Positions 1 through 8,071 are shown, numbered from the stretch's first letter. The stretch is 64,000 nt of DNA from Cellulomonas sp. PhB143 (GCF_003752595.1 NZ_RKIJ01000015.1:1-64000); one strand, 5' to 3'. Translations and numbers: made by a program. Notes: a model not told the origin generated them from the sequence alone.

Positions 1-172
1 GGGCCCCCGCCCGCGGGGGGGGCCCCACCCCCCCCCCCGCGGCCGCGCGGCCGCGGGGGGCCCCCCCCCCCTTCCCCCCCCCCCCCGCCCTTTCTTTTTT
101 CACGCCGGGGGGTTCCCCCCACTTCTCGGCGGGGACGGGAGCGGCGGGGACGGCCCAGCGCCGCGGCGGACG
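1..172. other. G/C homopolymer tract, probable contig-end artefact
   Basis: Bases 1 to about 120 are long runs of C and G broken by one T-rich stretch (about 91-100), unlike any other sequence here except 14581-14756. It has no coding potential. It looks like unreliable sequence at a contig end or across a hard-to-sequence hairpin. Bases 121-133 (acttctcggcggg) match the right end of the palindromic element at 6382-6449, so a copy of that element may be buried in the noise. No feature should be called inside it. Confidence 0.7.
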
Positions 173-1237
173 TCAGGCGCCGACGGCCCGTGCCTCCCGG
201 CCCTCGGTGCCCTCGCTCTCGGTGCCCTCCGTGCCACCGGTGACCTGGGGGCGGCCCCACCGGCGTCGGGCGGCGGGCAGCGCGTACGGCAGGGCGATCG
301 CGACCGCCGCGGCGACGAGGCCGAGGCCGAACCACCACCACAGCTGCACGCGCAGCGGGTCGAGCAGCGCGGCGACGACGACGCGGGTGGCGTCCAGCCC
401 GACGGCCCCCAGCGGGAGGTTGCCGACGTAGGCGTGCGCGGCGAGGGTGACGCCCACGAGGAGCACCGCCATCACCGCCGCGATCGCGATTCCCGCGGCC
501 GCGACCACGCGGTTGCGCCGGCGCGGCGCCGCCCACACGGCGCCCGCGACGAGCAGCAGCACGACCCAGGGCAGCGCGCCCGCGACGCGCTCGAACCAGA
601 CCAGGCCGTTCTGGGCGGTCCCGAGCTGGGCGGAGTCGAGCAGGACGATGCTCCGGCCCTGCGGCTGGATGTCGGCGGCGCGGTCGACGCCGAGGTCGAC
701 CAGCCGGTCCTTCAGCCGCTCGACGAGCCCGTCGAGCGGGACGGACACGACGCCGTCGTCGATCTTCAGGTACTTGCCGTCGTGGCCCTCGATCACCGTG
801 GTCGCCGCGCCGTGCGCGGTGCGGTTCGCCTGGACCCACACCGCGGCGAACTGCGGCGAGGCCACCAGCTTGTCCGCCGTGCGCTGGACGAGCTGCTCGA
901 TCTGGTTCGCGAGGACGGGCCCGAGGCCGGTCACCGCGTCGGGCACCCGGTCGCGGCCGGCGAGCGCCTGCAGGCCCTCGTCGACGATCGCGTCGACGTC
1001 GAGCTGGCTCATCACCTGGTCGGTGAGTGCGTCGGCGACCGCCGCCTGGACCGCCGGGTCGGACGCGAGCGGTCCGACCATCTTCACGTAGCCCTGGGTG
1101 TCGACGACGTTGTGCTGGACGTAGCGCGCCGGGACGGCGAGCAGCGCCAGCAGGACCGACAGCACCACGAGCACGACGCAGACGACGCGCCGCAGCAGGT
1201 GCCGCGGCGCGTCGTCGGTGATCGGTGCGGAGGTCAG
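173..1237 (-). CDS. Multi-pass membrane protein of unknown function
   Basis: About 354 residues. One hydrophobic segment lies near the N-terminus (LLRRVVCVVLVVLSVLLALL), followed by an extracytoplasmic region of about 190 residues, then three hydrophobic helices (WVVLLLVAGAVWAAP, VVAAAGIAIAAVMAVLLVGV, WWWFGLGLVAAAVAIALPYAL) and a charged, Gly/Glu/Thr-rich tail. I do not recognise a named family. No ATG is present at the expected place. The best start is a CTG at 1237-1235 overlapping the TGA of the upstream SHOCT gene, which implies translational coupling; a GTG further in is possible. The reading frame continues upstream but there it is only the shadow of the SHOCT gene. Function is unknown; a two-gene operon with the SHOCT protein suggests an envelope role. 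Confidence 0.75.
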   Translation of the reverse strand: MTSAPITDDAPRHLLRRVVCVVLVVLSVLLALLAVPARYVQHNVVDTQGYVKMVGPLASDPAVQAAVADALTDQVMSQLDVDAIVDEGLQALAGRDRVPDAVTGLGPVLANQIEQLVQRTADKLVASPQFAAVWVQANRTAHGAATTVIEGHDGKYLKIDDGVVSVPLDGLVERLKDRLVDLGVDRAADIQPQGRSIVLLDSAQLGTAQNGLVWFERVAGALPWVVLLLVAGAVWAAPRRRNRVVAAAGIAIAAVMAVLLVGVTLAAHAYVGNLPLGAVGLDATRVVVAALLDPLRVQLWWWFGLGLVAAAVAIALPYALPAARRRWGRPQVTGGTEGTESEGTEGREARAVGA

Positions 1238-1629
1238 CTCAGGGCCTTGGCCTTGAGCGACTCGAACTCGGCGGCGTTGATCGCGCCCGAGTCGAGGAGC
1301 TGCTTCGCCTGGGCGATCTGGTCGGCCGGCGTCGCGGCACCCGCGCCCGAGCCGTTGGTGGCGACGGAGCGGATGTAGGCGTCCGAGTCGGCCTTGGCCT
1401 GCTGGACGGCGGCGATCTGGCGCTCGGTCATCCCGCGGCCGCGGGCGATGAGGTAGATCAGGGCGGTGATGAGGGGGATGCAGATCAGGAAGAAGATCCA
1501 CACGGCCTTCCACCAGCCGGAGAGCTTGTTGTCACGGAACAGGTCGCCGATGATCTGGAAGAGCAGGATCAGGTACGCGACGAACGCGAACGAGATGACG
1601 ATCAGCCAGAAGAAGTCGAGGAAATTCAC
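1234..1629 (-). CDS. SHOCT domain small membrane protein
   Basis: 131 residues. Two N-terminal membrane helices (about residues 5-27 and 38-62) with spacing and sequence (FWLIVISFAFVAYLI, WKAVWIFFLICIPLITALIY) typical of PLDc_N-type small actinobacterial membrane proteins are followed by a linker. A C-terminal SHOCT motif follows (about residues 100-131: DQIAQAKQLLDSGAINAAEF, ending KAKALS). SHOCT domains are short C-terminal modules thought to mediate oligomerisation or interaction. The start is GTG at 1629, preceded by AGGAGA at 1644-1639 with good spacing. It is first in a coupled pair with the membrane protein that starts in its stop codon. Confidence 0.9.
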   Translation of the reverse strand: MNFLDFFWLIVISFAFVAYLILLFQIIGDLFRDNKLSGWWKAVWIFFLICIPLITALIYLIARGRGMTERQIAAVQQAKADSDAYIRSVATNGSGAGAATPADQIAQAKQLLDSGAINAAEFESLKAKALS

Positions 1630-1882
1630 CGGGGTTGTCTCCTAAGAGTCAGTGCGAAGTGCGTCCACCGAGGCGTACGTCGACTTCGGGAACCGCAGGT
1701 GACAGGGCGTCACCACGGACATTCAACGGGTCGCGGGGCGGGAGGTCAACGCCGCGCGCCGCGAACGGGCGGTCTCCGTGCCGGGAGCGCGCGCCTGCGG
1801 GCGCTTCCGGCAGGGGGTTACCAGCGAGTATCTTGTCCTCCGCCCGCGAGCGACGGGCGACCCTGCGGAGGTGGACCAGGCG
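1630..1882. other. Divergent intergenic region with promoter candidates
   Basis: This is a 253-bp non-coding stretch between the SHOCT gene (minus) and a PAS-ANTAR gene (plus). A -10-like TATCTT is visible at about 1828-1833 for the plus-strand gene. No other structure was recognised. Confidence 0.4.
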
Positions 1883-2461
1883 ATGCACGAACGGCTCGAC
1901 GCGGACGGAACCGTCCCTGCGTCCCGTGTGGGGCGCTACGCGTGGGACTCCGGCACCGGCGAGGTCTGGTGGTCGGACGCGATGTTCGCGATCTACGGGT
2001 TCGCGCCCCGCGAGGTCGTGCCCAGCCGCGAGCTGGTCGCCGCGCACCGTCATCCGGACGACGTCGCCCAGCTCGACGCGCTGGTCGGCGCGCTGCACGG
2101 CGGCACCGGCGACTACTCGTGCTGGCACCGGATCGTGGACGCGCGCGGGCGCACCCGCCACGTCGTCAGCGTGGGCAGCGTGACGACGGGGGACGACGGC
2201 GTCTCCCGCGTCGAGGGGTACGTCACCGATGTGAGCGAGCCGCAGCGCACCCACGTCGAGTCCCACGTGCACGAGTCCCTCGCGCGCTTCCGCGAGAGCG
2301 CCGCCGTGATCGAGCAGGCGAAGGGCGCCCTGATGGCGCTGCGCGGCATCGACGCCGACGCCGCGTTCGAGGTGCTGCGGGAGACCTCGACCGCGGAGCA
2401 CGTCAAGCTGCGCGACGTGGCGCGCGCCGTGCTCGGCCAGCGGGTCGACGCCGGGCGCTGA
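1883..2461 (+). CDS. PAS-ANTAR RNA-binding antiterminator
   Basis: 192 residues. A PAS fold of the PAS_3 type covers about residues 15-115 (RYAWDSGTGEVWWSDAMFAI, then the HPDD motif, the second strand pair WHRIVDARGRTRHV, and EGYVTDVSE). It is followed by an ANTAR three-helix domain at about 136-184 (VIEQAKGALMALRGIDADAA ... LRDVARAVL). ANTAR domains bind paired RNA stem-loops and prevent transcription termination; PAS supplies the sensory input. The protein has no membrane segment, so it is cytoplasmic. ATG at 1883 is chosen because GCGGAGG lies just upstream; GTG at 1871 in the same frame is an alternative. It is the first of four ANTAR genes in a row and most like the one at 3492. Confidence 0.9.
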   Translation: MHERLDADGTVPASRVGRYAWDSGTGEVWWSDAMFAIYGFAPREVVPSRELVAAHRHPDDVAQLDALVGALHGGTGDYSCWHRIVDARGRTRHVVSVGSVTTGDDGVSRVEGYVTDVSEPQRTHVESHVHESLARFRESAAVIEQAKGALMALRGIDADAAFEVLRETSTAEHVKLRDVARAVLGQRVDAGR

Positions 2462-2641
2462 GCTCGGAGGACCGGCCCGGCCGGTGCGCGTGTTCACCCG
2501 CGCCGGGCGTGGCCCCGACGTGCGAGGGCGGTCACGGCTGTCACAGTGTCTCGAGGGCGCAGCAGCGTCCTGAGGACGACGGGGCTGCCGCCGGCAGCGC
2601 CCGACCGACGGCTTCGCGGGGGCGATGGCGGTGGACGGCCG

Positions 2642-3376
2642 ATGAGCGACCCGACGCTCCTCGCCGCGCGCCTGGACTCCGGCCTCTCCGAGCGCAGGCC
2701 GGAGGAGCCCGTCGCCGAGGCGGTGTGCCGGCTGTGCGTCGAGATCCTGGGCGCCGACGGCGGCTACATCGCCGTCGGTGACGGCCCCGAGCCCGACGGG
2801 CCGGTCTATGCCACGGACGAGCGTGCGACCCGGATCGCGGACCTCGAGCTGGCGCTCGGCGAGGGTCCCGCGCACACGACGCTCGACGAGGGGCGCGGCC
2901 TCGCGGGCGACACGACGGCCGGCCTCGCCGTCGACCTCGCGACCGTCTCCGCGCGGTGGCCCCTGTTCCTGCCGGCCGCGATCTCCGCCGTCGGGCAGGT
3001 GCGCGTGCACGTCCTCCCGCTGGTCCACCGCCACCGGCGGCTCGGCGTGCTGACCACCTACTACTCCGAGGGGGCGGGTCCGCGTGCGGACCGGCCCTCC
3101 GCACGGGCCCTGGCGGACCGTGCGGGCGAGGCGCTCGTGGCCCAGGACGACGGCGGGGCGGGTGACGTCGTCGCCGACGAGGCGCACGAAGCCCGCGCGG
3201 CGGTGGACAGGGCGACCGGGATGGTCGTCGGACAGCTCGGGATACCGGCGTCCGCCGCGCTCGCGGTCCTGCGTGCGCGGGCTTTCGCCGACGACGAGAC
3301 CGTCCTCGCCGTCGCCCGCGAGGTCCTCGCGCGCCGGCTCGTCTTCGACGACCGCCACCCGCGCGGCTCCCGCTGA
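2642..3376 (+). CDS. GAF-ANTAR regulator (type A)
   Basis: 244 residues. A GAF-like sensor covers about residues 15-155 (CVEILGADGGYIAVGD, ELALGEGPAHTTLDEG, then LPLVHRHRRLGVLTTYYSEG). A C-terminal ANTAR domain covers about 180-232 (AAVDRATGMVVGQLGIPASA, LAVAREVLARRLVF). GAF domains bind small ligands; ANTAR acts on nascent RNA. The ANTAR segment is strikingly close to that of the protein at 20195-20959 (RATGMVVGQL against QATGMVVAQL, and the shared ARRLVF end), so these are paralogues. The start is ATG at 2642; the in-frame extension upstream has no ribosome-binding site and no conserved sequence. Confidence 0.88.
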   Translation: MSDPTLLAARLDSGLSERRPEEPVAEAVCRLCVEILGADGGYIAVGDGPEPDGPVYATDERATRIADLELALGEGPAHTTLDEGRGLAGDTTAGLAVDLATVSARWPLFLPAAISAVGQVRVHVLPLVHRHRRLGVLTTYYSEGAGPRADRPSARALADRAGEALVAQDDGGAGDVVADEAHEARAAVDRATGMVVGQLGIPASAALAVLRARAFADDETVLAVAREVLARRLVFDDRHPRGSR

Positions 3377-3435
3377 GGGCTCCGCGGTCGCCGGTCCCGC
3401 ACCCGGGGCCCCTCGCTCTGCGGTGCCGATTCGGC

Positions 3436-3441
3436 TACGGT
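3436..3441 (+). promoter_or_regulatory. -10 candidate for the PAS-ANTAR gene at 3492
   Basis: TACGGT fits the actinobacterial -10 pattern TAnnnT about 50 bp before the start codon, in otherwise GC-rich spacer. No convincing -35 is seen. The gene's ribosome-binding site is the purine-rich gagagga just ahead of ATG 3492. Confidence 0.35.
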
Positions 3442-3491
3442 GAGACCGGAGTCAAGCAGCGGCCCCGCGAACCACGGTCCGAGAGGACACA

Positions 3492-4214
3492 ATGGCCACC
3501 GACGACACCGAGATCCCCACCACCCCCTGGGACGTCAGCGTCGAGGATGCGCTCGGCGGGGGACGATCCCTCCCCATCGGGCAGTACCGCACCGATCTCA
3601 GCAAGCACACCTGGTGGTGGTCGGACGAGGTGTACCTCATGCTCGGCCTGACGCCGGGTTCCGTGGAACCGAGCGCCGAGCTGCTCGCCGCGCACAAGCA
3701 CCAGGACGACCGCGGTCGCGTCGCCCGCGAGGTGTCGCTGTGCCGCCGGACGGGCCGGCCCTTCAGCTTCCTGCACCGCATCGTCGACTCGCGCGGGCGC
3801 ACCCGCACCGTGACCGTGACCGGACAGGGCCGGCGTGACGGCACCGGGCAGATCACCGAGATCGCGGGCTACGTCGTCGACCAGTCGGCCGCCCAGCGCG
3901 AGCTGCTCGACCGGGACGTCAACCGCCTCGCGGCGGCGGCCAGCGCCGAGCGCACCATCGTCGAACGGGCGAAGGGCGTGCTCATGGCGGTCTACGGCAT
4001 GGACGAGTCGACCGCGGCGGACCGCCTGGTCTGGTACTCGAGCCACGCGGGCCTGCGCGTGCACGACGTCGCCGCGCGGCTCGTCGAGTCGTTCGACGGC
4101 GGCCCGGGCCTCGGCGGCGCGGCGACCGAGCAGGTCGACGCCGTCCTCAACGGTCTCTCCGGCGCGGACAAGAGGCGTCCGCGCAACGCGCAGCTGACCC
4201 GGCACTACGGCTGA
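3492..4214 (+). CDS. PAS-ANTAR RNA-binding antiterminator
   Basis: 240 residues with the same plan as the gene at 1883. A PAS_3 domain covers about residues 28-135 (GQYRTDLSKHTWWWSDEVYL, AAHKHQDD, LHRIVDSRGRTRTV, EIAGYVVDQS). An ANTAR domain covers about 152-205 (TIVERAKGVLMAVYGMDEST, LRVHDVAARLVESF). A C-terminal extension of about 35 residues (GGAATEQVDAVLNGLSGADK) is not part of either domain. The WWSDE and HRIVDSRGRTR signatures show it is a paralogue of the 1883 product. It is cytoplasmic and has no output domain other than ANTAR. Target RNA is not known; no adjacent terminator with paired hexaloops was recognised. Confidence 0.9.
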   Translation: MATDDTEIPTTPWDVSVEDALGGGRSLPIGQYRTDLSKHTWWWSDEVYLMLGLTPGSVEPSAELLAAHKHQDDRGRVAREVSLCRRTGRPFSFLHRIVDSRGRTRTVTVTGQGRRDGTGQITEIAGYVVDQSAAQRELLDRDVNRLAAAASAERTIVERAKGVLMAVYGMDESTAADRLVWYSSHAGLRVHDVAARLVESFDGGPGLGGAATEQVDAVLNGLSGADKRRPRNAQLTRHYG

Positions 4215-4399
4215 CCCATCGATCTCGGGGCCGGGGACCGCGCGGTCGCGCACCCTGGCGGGGGGCGCCTGGCGAGAGCTCAGACGCGAAGGTAAGGGAG
4301 CGCCACGTCGTGTGCCGACGAGACGGTCCCCGTCCCCCTGCCCCGTCCGCCAGCTCCGGCGGGCGGGGCACCCGTCGTCGTGGGCGGGTCCCGCGTCGG

Positions 4400-4405
4400 T
4401 AGACT
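4400..4405 (+). promoter_or_regulatory. -10 candidate for the GAF-ANTAR gene at 4464
   Basis: TAGACT matches the TAnnnT consensus about 60 bp before the start. The start itself has a ribosome-binding site GTGGAGG at 4451-4457. The -35 is unclear. Confidence 0.4.
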
Positions 4406-4463
4406 GTGCGGCGCGCGCACGCGCCGCATGCAGTGGCATGAGCACGGATGGTGGAGGCCAGCG

Positions 4464-5183
4464 ATGACGGATTCCCTCGAGCTGTCGGAGGACGCGCCCG
4501 AGCTCGGGGTCCACGGCCTGATCGCCCAGTCCGTGCGGACGCTCGCCGACGAGCCGTCGCTCGAGCAGACCCTCGCCCGCACCGCCGAGCTCGCCGTCGC
4601 CCTCGTCGACGGCTGCGACGCCGCCGGCATCTCCTTCGTCGCCCGCGGCGGTCGGATCGAGACCCCGGCGGCCACCGACGACGTCGCGCGGCGCGGCGAC
4701 GAGCTCCAGTACGCGCTGGGCGAGGGTCCGTGCCTCGACGCGGTGCGCGACGCGGAGGTCGTCTCCGCCCCCGACCTCGCGGACGACCCGCGCTGGTCGC
4801 GGTGGGGCTCGCGCGTCGTCGAGGAGCTCGGGGTGCGCAGCATGCTGTGCGTGCAGCTCTTCACGACCGAGACGCGGCACGGCGCCCTGAACCTGTACGC
4901 CACGGAGCCCCACGCGTTCCCCGAGGGCGACTACTACCTCGCGACGACGTTCGCCGCGGTCGCCGCGGCGGCGGTCGCGGCGGCCCGCACGGAGGAGCAG
5001 CTCGAGTCCGCCGTCCAGACGCGCACGATCATCGGCCAGGCGCAGGGCCTGATGATGGAGCGGTACAAGATCTCCGCCACCCAGGCGTTCTCCGTGCTCA
5101 GCCGCCTCTCGCAGGAGGGCAACGTCAGGCTCGCCGACGTCGCGCGCCGGGTCGTGGACGAGCGCACGCTCCCGGGCGCATGA
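4464..5183 (+). CDS. GAF-ANTAR regulator (type B)
   Basis: 239 residues. The GAF sensor covers about residues 20-165 (VDGCDAAGISFVARGGRIET, LQYALGEGPCLDAVRDAEVV, DLADDPRWSRWG, MLCVQLFTTETRHGALNLYA). The ANTAR domain covers about 175-233 (TRTIIGQAQGLMMERYKISA, FSVLSRLSQEGNVRLADVAR). This is the common GAF/ANTAR type of actinobacteria. The product of 20956-21675 has exactly the same length and matches it almost throughout, so the two are recent paralogues. ATG 4464 is chosen because GTGGAGG precedes it; the upstream in-frame extension lacks conservation. The last bases overlap the aminotransferase start (ATGA), so the two genes are translationally coupled. Confidence 0.93.
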   Translation: MTDSLELSEDAPELGVHGLIAQSVRTLADEPSLEQTLARTAELAVALVDGCDAAGISFVARGGRIETPAATDDVARRGDELQYALGEGPCLDAVRDAEVVSAPDLADDPRWSRWGSRVVEELGVRSMLCVQLFTTETRHGALNLYATEPHAFPEGDYYLATTFAAVAAAAVAAARTEEQLESAVQTRTIIGQAQGLMMERYKISATQAFSVLSRLSQEGNVRLADVARRVVDERTLPGA

Positions 5184-6373
5184 AGGTCTCCCGCCGCTCC
5201 GGCGTCGCCCCGTTCGCGGTCATGCAGATCCTCGCGGCCGCCAACGCGCGCCGCGACGCCGGCGAGGACGTGCTCAACCTCTGCGCGGGGGAGCCGGCGA
5301 CCGGGGCGAGCGACGCCGTCCGCGACCGGGCGGTGCAGGTGCTGCGCTCCGGCTCGCTCGGGTACACCGAGGCGATGGGCGTGCCGGCCCTGCGGCGGGA
5401 GATCGCCGCGCACTACGGGCGCTGGTACGACGCCGACGTCGACCCCGCACGGGTCGCGGTGACCACCGGCTCCTCGGGCGGGTTCGTCCTCGCCTTCCTC
5501 GCGGCGTTCGACGTCGGCGACCGCGTGGCCCTCGCCCGGCCCGGGTACCCCGCGTACGCGAACATCCTCGCCGCGCTCGGGTGCGAGGTCGTCGAGCTCG
5601 ACTGCGGGCCCGACGAGCGGTACCAGCCCACGGTCGAGCGGCTCATGGAGGCCTACTACGACGGCGGCCTGGACGGCCTCGTGCTCGCGAGCCCCGCGAA
5701 CCCCACCGGGACGATGGTCGCGCCCGCCGAGCTCGCGGCGCTCGCGGCCTGGTGCGCCGACCACGACGTGCGCCTGGTGAGCGACGAGATCTACCACGGC
5801 ATCACGTACGGCAGCGGCGGCGGGGCCGCGGACGGCGCCGGGGCGGCGACCGCCGCGCACCACCTGGACGGCGGCGCCGTCGTCGTCAGCTCGTTCTCCA
5901 AGTACTGGGCGATGACGGGCTGGCGGCTCGGGTGGCTCGTCCTGCCCGACGACCTGGTCGGGCCCGTCGACGCGCTCGCCGGGAACGTCGCGCTGTGCCC
6001 GCCGGCACTGGCGCAGCACGCCGGGGTGGCCGCGTTCAGCGACGCGGGGATGGCGGCCGCGCGCGAGAACGTCGCGGGCTACGCGGTCAGCCGCGACCTG
6101 CTCCTGGCCCGGGCCGACGAGCTCGGCTGGTGGCCGCTCGCGCCCGCGGACGGCGCGTTCTACCTCTACGGGAACGTCGCGCGGTCCGGGCTGGGCTCGG
6201 TGGCCTACTGCGAGCGGCTGCTCGCGGAGGCGGGCGTGGCGCTCACGCCGGGGACGGACTTCGATCGCGTGCGCGGCGGGGACTGGGTGCGGCTGTCGTT
6301 CGCCGCGGCGCCCGACGTCGTCGCGCGGGCGGTGGACCGGATCGTCGCCTGGCAGGCGACGCTCCCCGCCTGA
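5180..6373 (+). CDS. Class I/II PLP-dependent aminotransferase
   Basis: 397 residues, normal family length. Fold-type I signatures are present: Asn-Pro-Thr-Gly at 174-177, SDEIYHG at 201-207 (Asp202 and Tyr205 contact PLP), Schiff-base lysine 241 in SSFSKYWAMTGWRLGW, and the C-terminal VRLSFA arginine that binds substrate carboxylate. The subfamily resembles aspartate/alanine-type aminotransferases (AAT_I); the exact amino donor cannot be read from the sequence. The ATG overlaps the stop of the GAF-ANTAR gene by four bases, an unusual coupling of an enzyme to an antiterminator gene. The gene ends 8 bp before a palindromic element shared with the convergent membrane-protein gene. Confidence 0.92.
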   Translation: MKVSRRSGVAPFAVMQILAAANARRDAGEDVLNLCAGEPATGASDAVRDRAVQVLRSGSLGYTEAMGVPALRREIAAHYGRWYDADVDPARVAVTTGSSGGFVLAFLAAFDVGDRVALARPGYPAYANILAALGCEVVELDCGPDERYQPTVERLMEAYYDGGLDGLVLASPANPTGTMVAPAELAALAAWCADHDVRLVSDEIYHGITYGSGGGAADGAGAATAAHHLDGGAVVVSSFSKYWAMTGWRLGWLVLPDDLVGPVDALAGNVALCPPALAQHAGVAAFSDAGMAAARENVAGYAVSRDLLLARADELGWWPLAPADGAFYLYGNVARSGLGSVAYCERLLAEAGVALTPGTDFDRVRGGDWVRLSFAAAPDVVARAVDRIVAWQATLPA

Positions 6374-6381
6374 CGGCCCCC

Positions 6382-6449
6382 TCCGCCGAGACGTCGAAAT
6401 CCGCCCCGAGAACGTCGAGATCAGGGGCGGAGCTCGACTTCTCGGCGGA
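6382..6449. repeat. Palindromic element, copy 1
   Basis: A 68-bp inverted repeat. Arms of 25 bp (starting ccgccgaga and ending in ...ccgcccc, with the complementary arm ggggcgg...tctcggcgg) carry three mismatches around a 16-nt loop. It lies between convergent genes and overlaps the end of the minus-strand gene: the right arm read on the minus strand gives VRREVELRP followed by the stop codon in the loop. It is closest in sequence to copy 2 (both have gacgtcgaa in the left arm). It may work as a bidirectional terminator, but the family is also found elsewhere (15376, 28236, 36894). Confidence 0.9.
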
Positions 6450-6852
6450 CCAGGGCCCGGCGCCGCACCAGCGGCAGGTCGAGCTCGAGCCGGGCGTCCG
6501 GCTGCGCGACCTCCTCGAGCACGGCGCGCGCGAGCACGGCCTCGGCGCTCGCGACGGCGGCCTCGCCCGCGGCGACCCGCGCGGTCCGCGCCGCGGCGCG
6601 GCGCCCCGCCACGATCGTGCACAGCGCCTGACCGCCGATGACGACCCACACCACGTTCGAGAACACCGACGGCCACAGGCCGTTCGCGCCGGCCACCACG
6701 ACCATGAGCCCGGCCGCGGTCACGTTCGTGACGTTGAAGCGCAGCGACTTGGCGTCCCACCGGCCGCGGGAGGCCATGAGGTACGCGACGGCGCCGAAGG
6801 CGGCGCTGACCCAGCCGAGGATCGTCAGGGACTGGGCGAGGACAGCGGACAT
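6421..6852 (-). CDS. Small multi-pass membrane protein (CBU_0592-like)
   Basis: 143 residues with about three hydrophobic segments in the first 90 residues (LTILGWVSAAFGAVAYLMAS, VTNVTAAGLMVVVAGANGLW, SVFSNVVWVVIGGQALCTIV), then an Ala/Arg-rich and Glu-rich cytoplasmic tail. The arrangement of an Ala-Tyr-rich first helix, LRFNVTN, then NGLWPSVFSNVVW matches the CBU_0592-type membrane protein family of unknown function. ATG at 6852 is chosen; the longer frame upstream is poorly conserved. Its last nine residues and its stop codon are encoded by palindromic element copy 1. Divergent from the LysR gene at 7071. Confidence 0.75.
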   Translation of the reverse strand: MSAVLAQSLTILGWVSAAFGAVAYLMASRGRWDAKSLRFNVTNVTAAGLMVVVAGANGLWPSVFSNVVWVVIGGQALCTIVAGRRAAARTARVAAGEAAVASAEAVLARAVLEEVAQPDARLELDLPLVRRRALVRREVELRP

Positions 6853-7058
6853 GGGCGTGCTCCGAGCAGGACAGGGGTGGATCAGGGGCGGGGTCGACGC
6901 GGGCCCTCGGCCGTGCCGGGCGTGCTGCCCCGGACCGCGTCGAGACCATTCTGAGACCACCCAGGGGTTCAGCACAATCGAACGCAACTTCAATCCCCGT
7001 TAAGCAGCGCTACATGGAAGAAGTCGCATCCGCGCATGGTCCCGAGGTCGCCGCAGCC

Positions 7059-7064
7059 TAGGCT
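7059..7064 (+). promoter_or_regulatory. -10 box of a leaderless promoter for the LysR gene
   Basis: TAGGCT ends six bases before the ATG at 7071, so transcription would begin at or next to the start codon. No ribosome-binding site precedes this ATG, which fits a leaderless mRNA, common in actinobacteria. Confidence 0.5.
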
Positions 7065-7070
7065 CGGGCC

Positions 7071-8018
7071 ATGACTCCCCCGCCCCGGCGTGCGCCCGGC
7101 ACCGACGCCCCCGGCGGCACCGACCCCCGGCGCCTGGCCTTCCTCCTGGCCGTCTACCGGACGGGAGGCGTGCTCGCTGCCGCGGACGTCCTGGGCGTGA
7201 CGCCGTCGGCCGTCTCGCAGCAGATCCACCGCCTGGAGGCGGAGGAGGGCGTGACCGTCCTCGAGCGCGGGCCGCGCGGCGTCACGCTGACCCCGGTCGG
7301 CCGCGTGCTCGCGGACGCCGCCGAGCGCATCGAGTCGGAGATGGTCGAGGCGCGCAAGACCATCGCGACGATGGGCGACGACGTGTCCGGCCGCGTCGTC
7401 GTCGGGTCGGTCCAGACGGCGATCCGCGCCGTCGTCGGGCCCGTGCTCGCCACGCTCCCCGAGCGGTTCCCCGGCATCGAGCTGCAGGTCGTCGAGGCGG
7501 AGCCCGAGAAGGCGCTGCGCGGGCTGCGGGCGGGCGGCTACGACATCGCCCTCGCCGAGCAGGACGGCGACGCGGACGTCGCCACGCCTCGCGGCATGCA
7601 CGACGTCATCGTGCTCGACGAGCCCTGGTGCCTGGTCACGCCCGTCGCATTCCCGACCCCCGCCCAGCTCGACGACCTGGCCGACGCCGTCTGGCTCGGT
7701 GCCGCGGACGGGACGGCCGCGGCGCGGGCGGTCCAGCGCGTCGCCGGGCAGCTCGCGAGCCCGCCGACGGTCCGCCACCGGTACTACGACTTCGACGTCG
7801 CGCTCTCGCTCGTCGCCGCGGGGCAGGGTGTCGCGCTGCTGCCGGCCCTCGCGCTGCAGGGCGACGTGCCCGACGGCGTCACGGTCGTCCGGCTCCCGGG
7901 TCTCGGTTCGCGCCAGCTGGTCGCGCGGCACCGCTCGACGCGCAGCGAGCCCGGACCGGCCACCAGCGCCGTGCTCGACGAGATGCTCGCCGCGGGGGCC
8001 GCCCTCGAGCTGTGGTGA
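7071..8018 (+). CDS. LysR-family transcriptional regulator
   Basis: 315 residues. An N-terminal winged helix-turn-helix covers about residues 20-80 (FLLAVYRTGGVLAAADVLGV, then TPSAVSQQIHRLEAEEGVTV and LERGPRGVTLTPVGRVLADA), followed by the linker helix and a periplasmic-binding-like effector domain (about 100-300; VVVGSVQTAIRAVVGPVLAT). LysR proteins usually control a divergent neighbour, here the small membrane protein at 6421-6852 across a 218-bp gap, though that link is only positional. It is probably leaderless. A hairpin at 8041-8067 follows the stop. Confidence 0.92.
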   Translation: MTPPPRRAPGTDAPGGTDPRRLAFLLAVYRTGGVLAAADVLGVTPSAVSQQIHRLEAEEGVTVLERGPRGVTLTPVGRVLADAAERIESEMVEARKTIATMGDDVSGRVVVGSVQTAIRAVVGPVLATLPERFPGIELQVVEAEPEKALRGLRAGGYDIALAEQDGDADVATPRGMHDVIVLDEPWCLVTPVAFPTPAQLDDLADAVWLGAADGTAAARAVQRVAGQLASPPTVRHRYYDFDVALSLVAAGQGVALLPALALQGDVPDGVTVVRLPGLGSRQLVARHRSTRSEPGPATSAVLDEMLAAGAALELW

Positions 8019-8040
8019 CCCGCCGGAGGCTCGGCCCGAC

Positions 8041-8067
8041 GTGCCTCCTGTCCAGGGCGGGAGGCAC
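8041..8067 (+). terminator. Hairpin terminator after the LysR gene
   Basis: gtgcctcc and ggaggcac form an 8-bp stem around an 11-nt loop, 22 bp after the LysR stop. No U-tract follows, as is usual in GC-rich actinobacteria. Confidence 0.5.
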
Positions 8068-8071
8068 CGCA

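Noticed and set aside
1225-2781. A plus-strand open frame of 518 codons over the SHOCT and PAS-ANTAR genes
   Set aside because: Shadow frame; the real genes on either strand have recognisable domains and proper starts.
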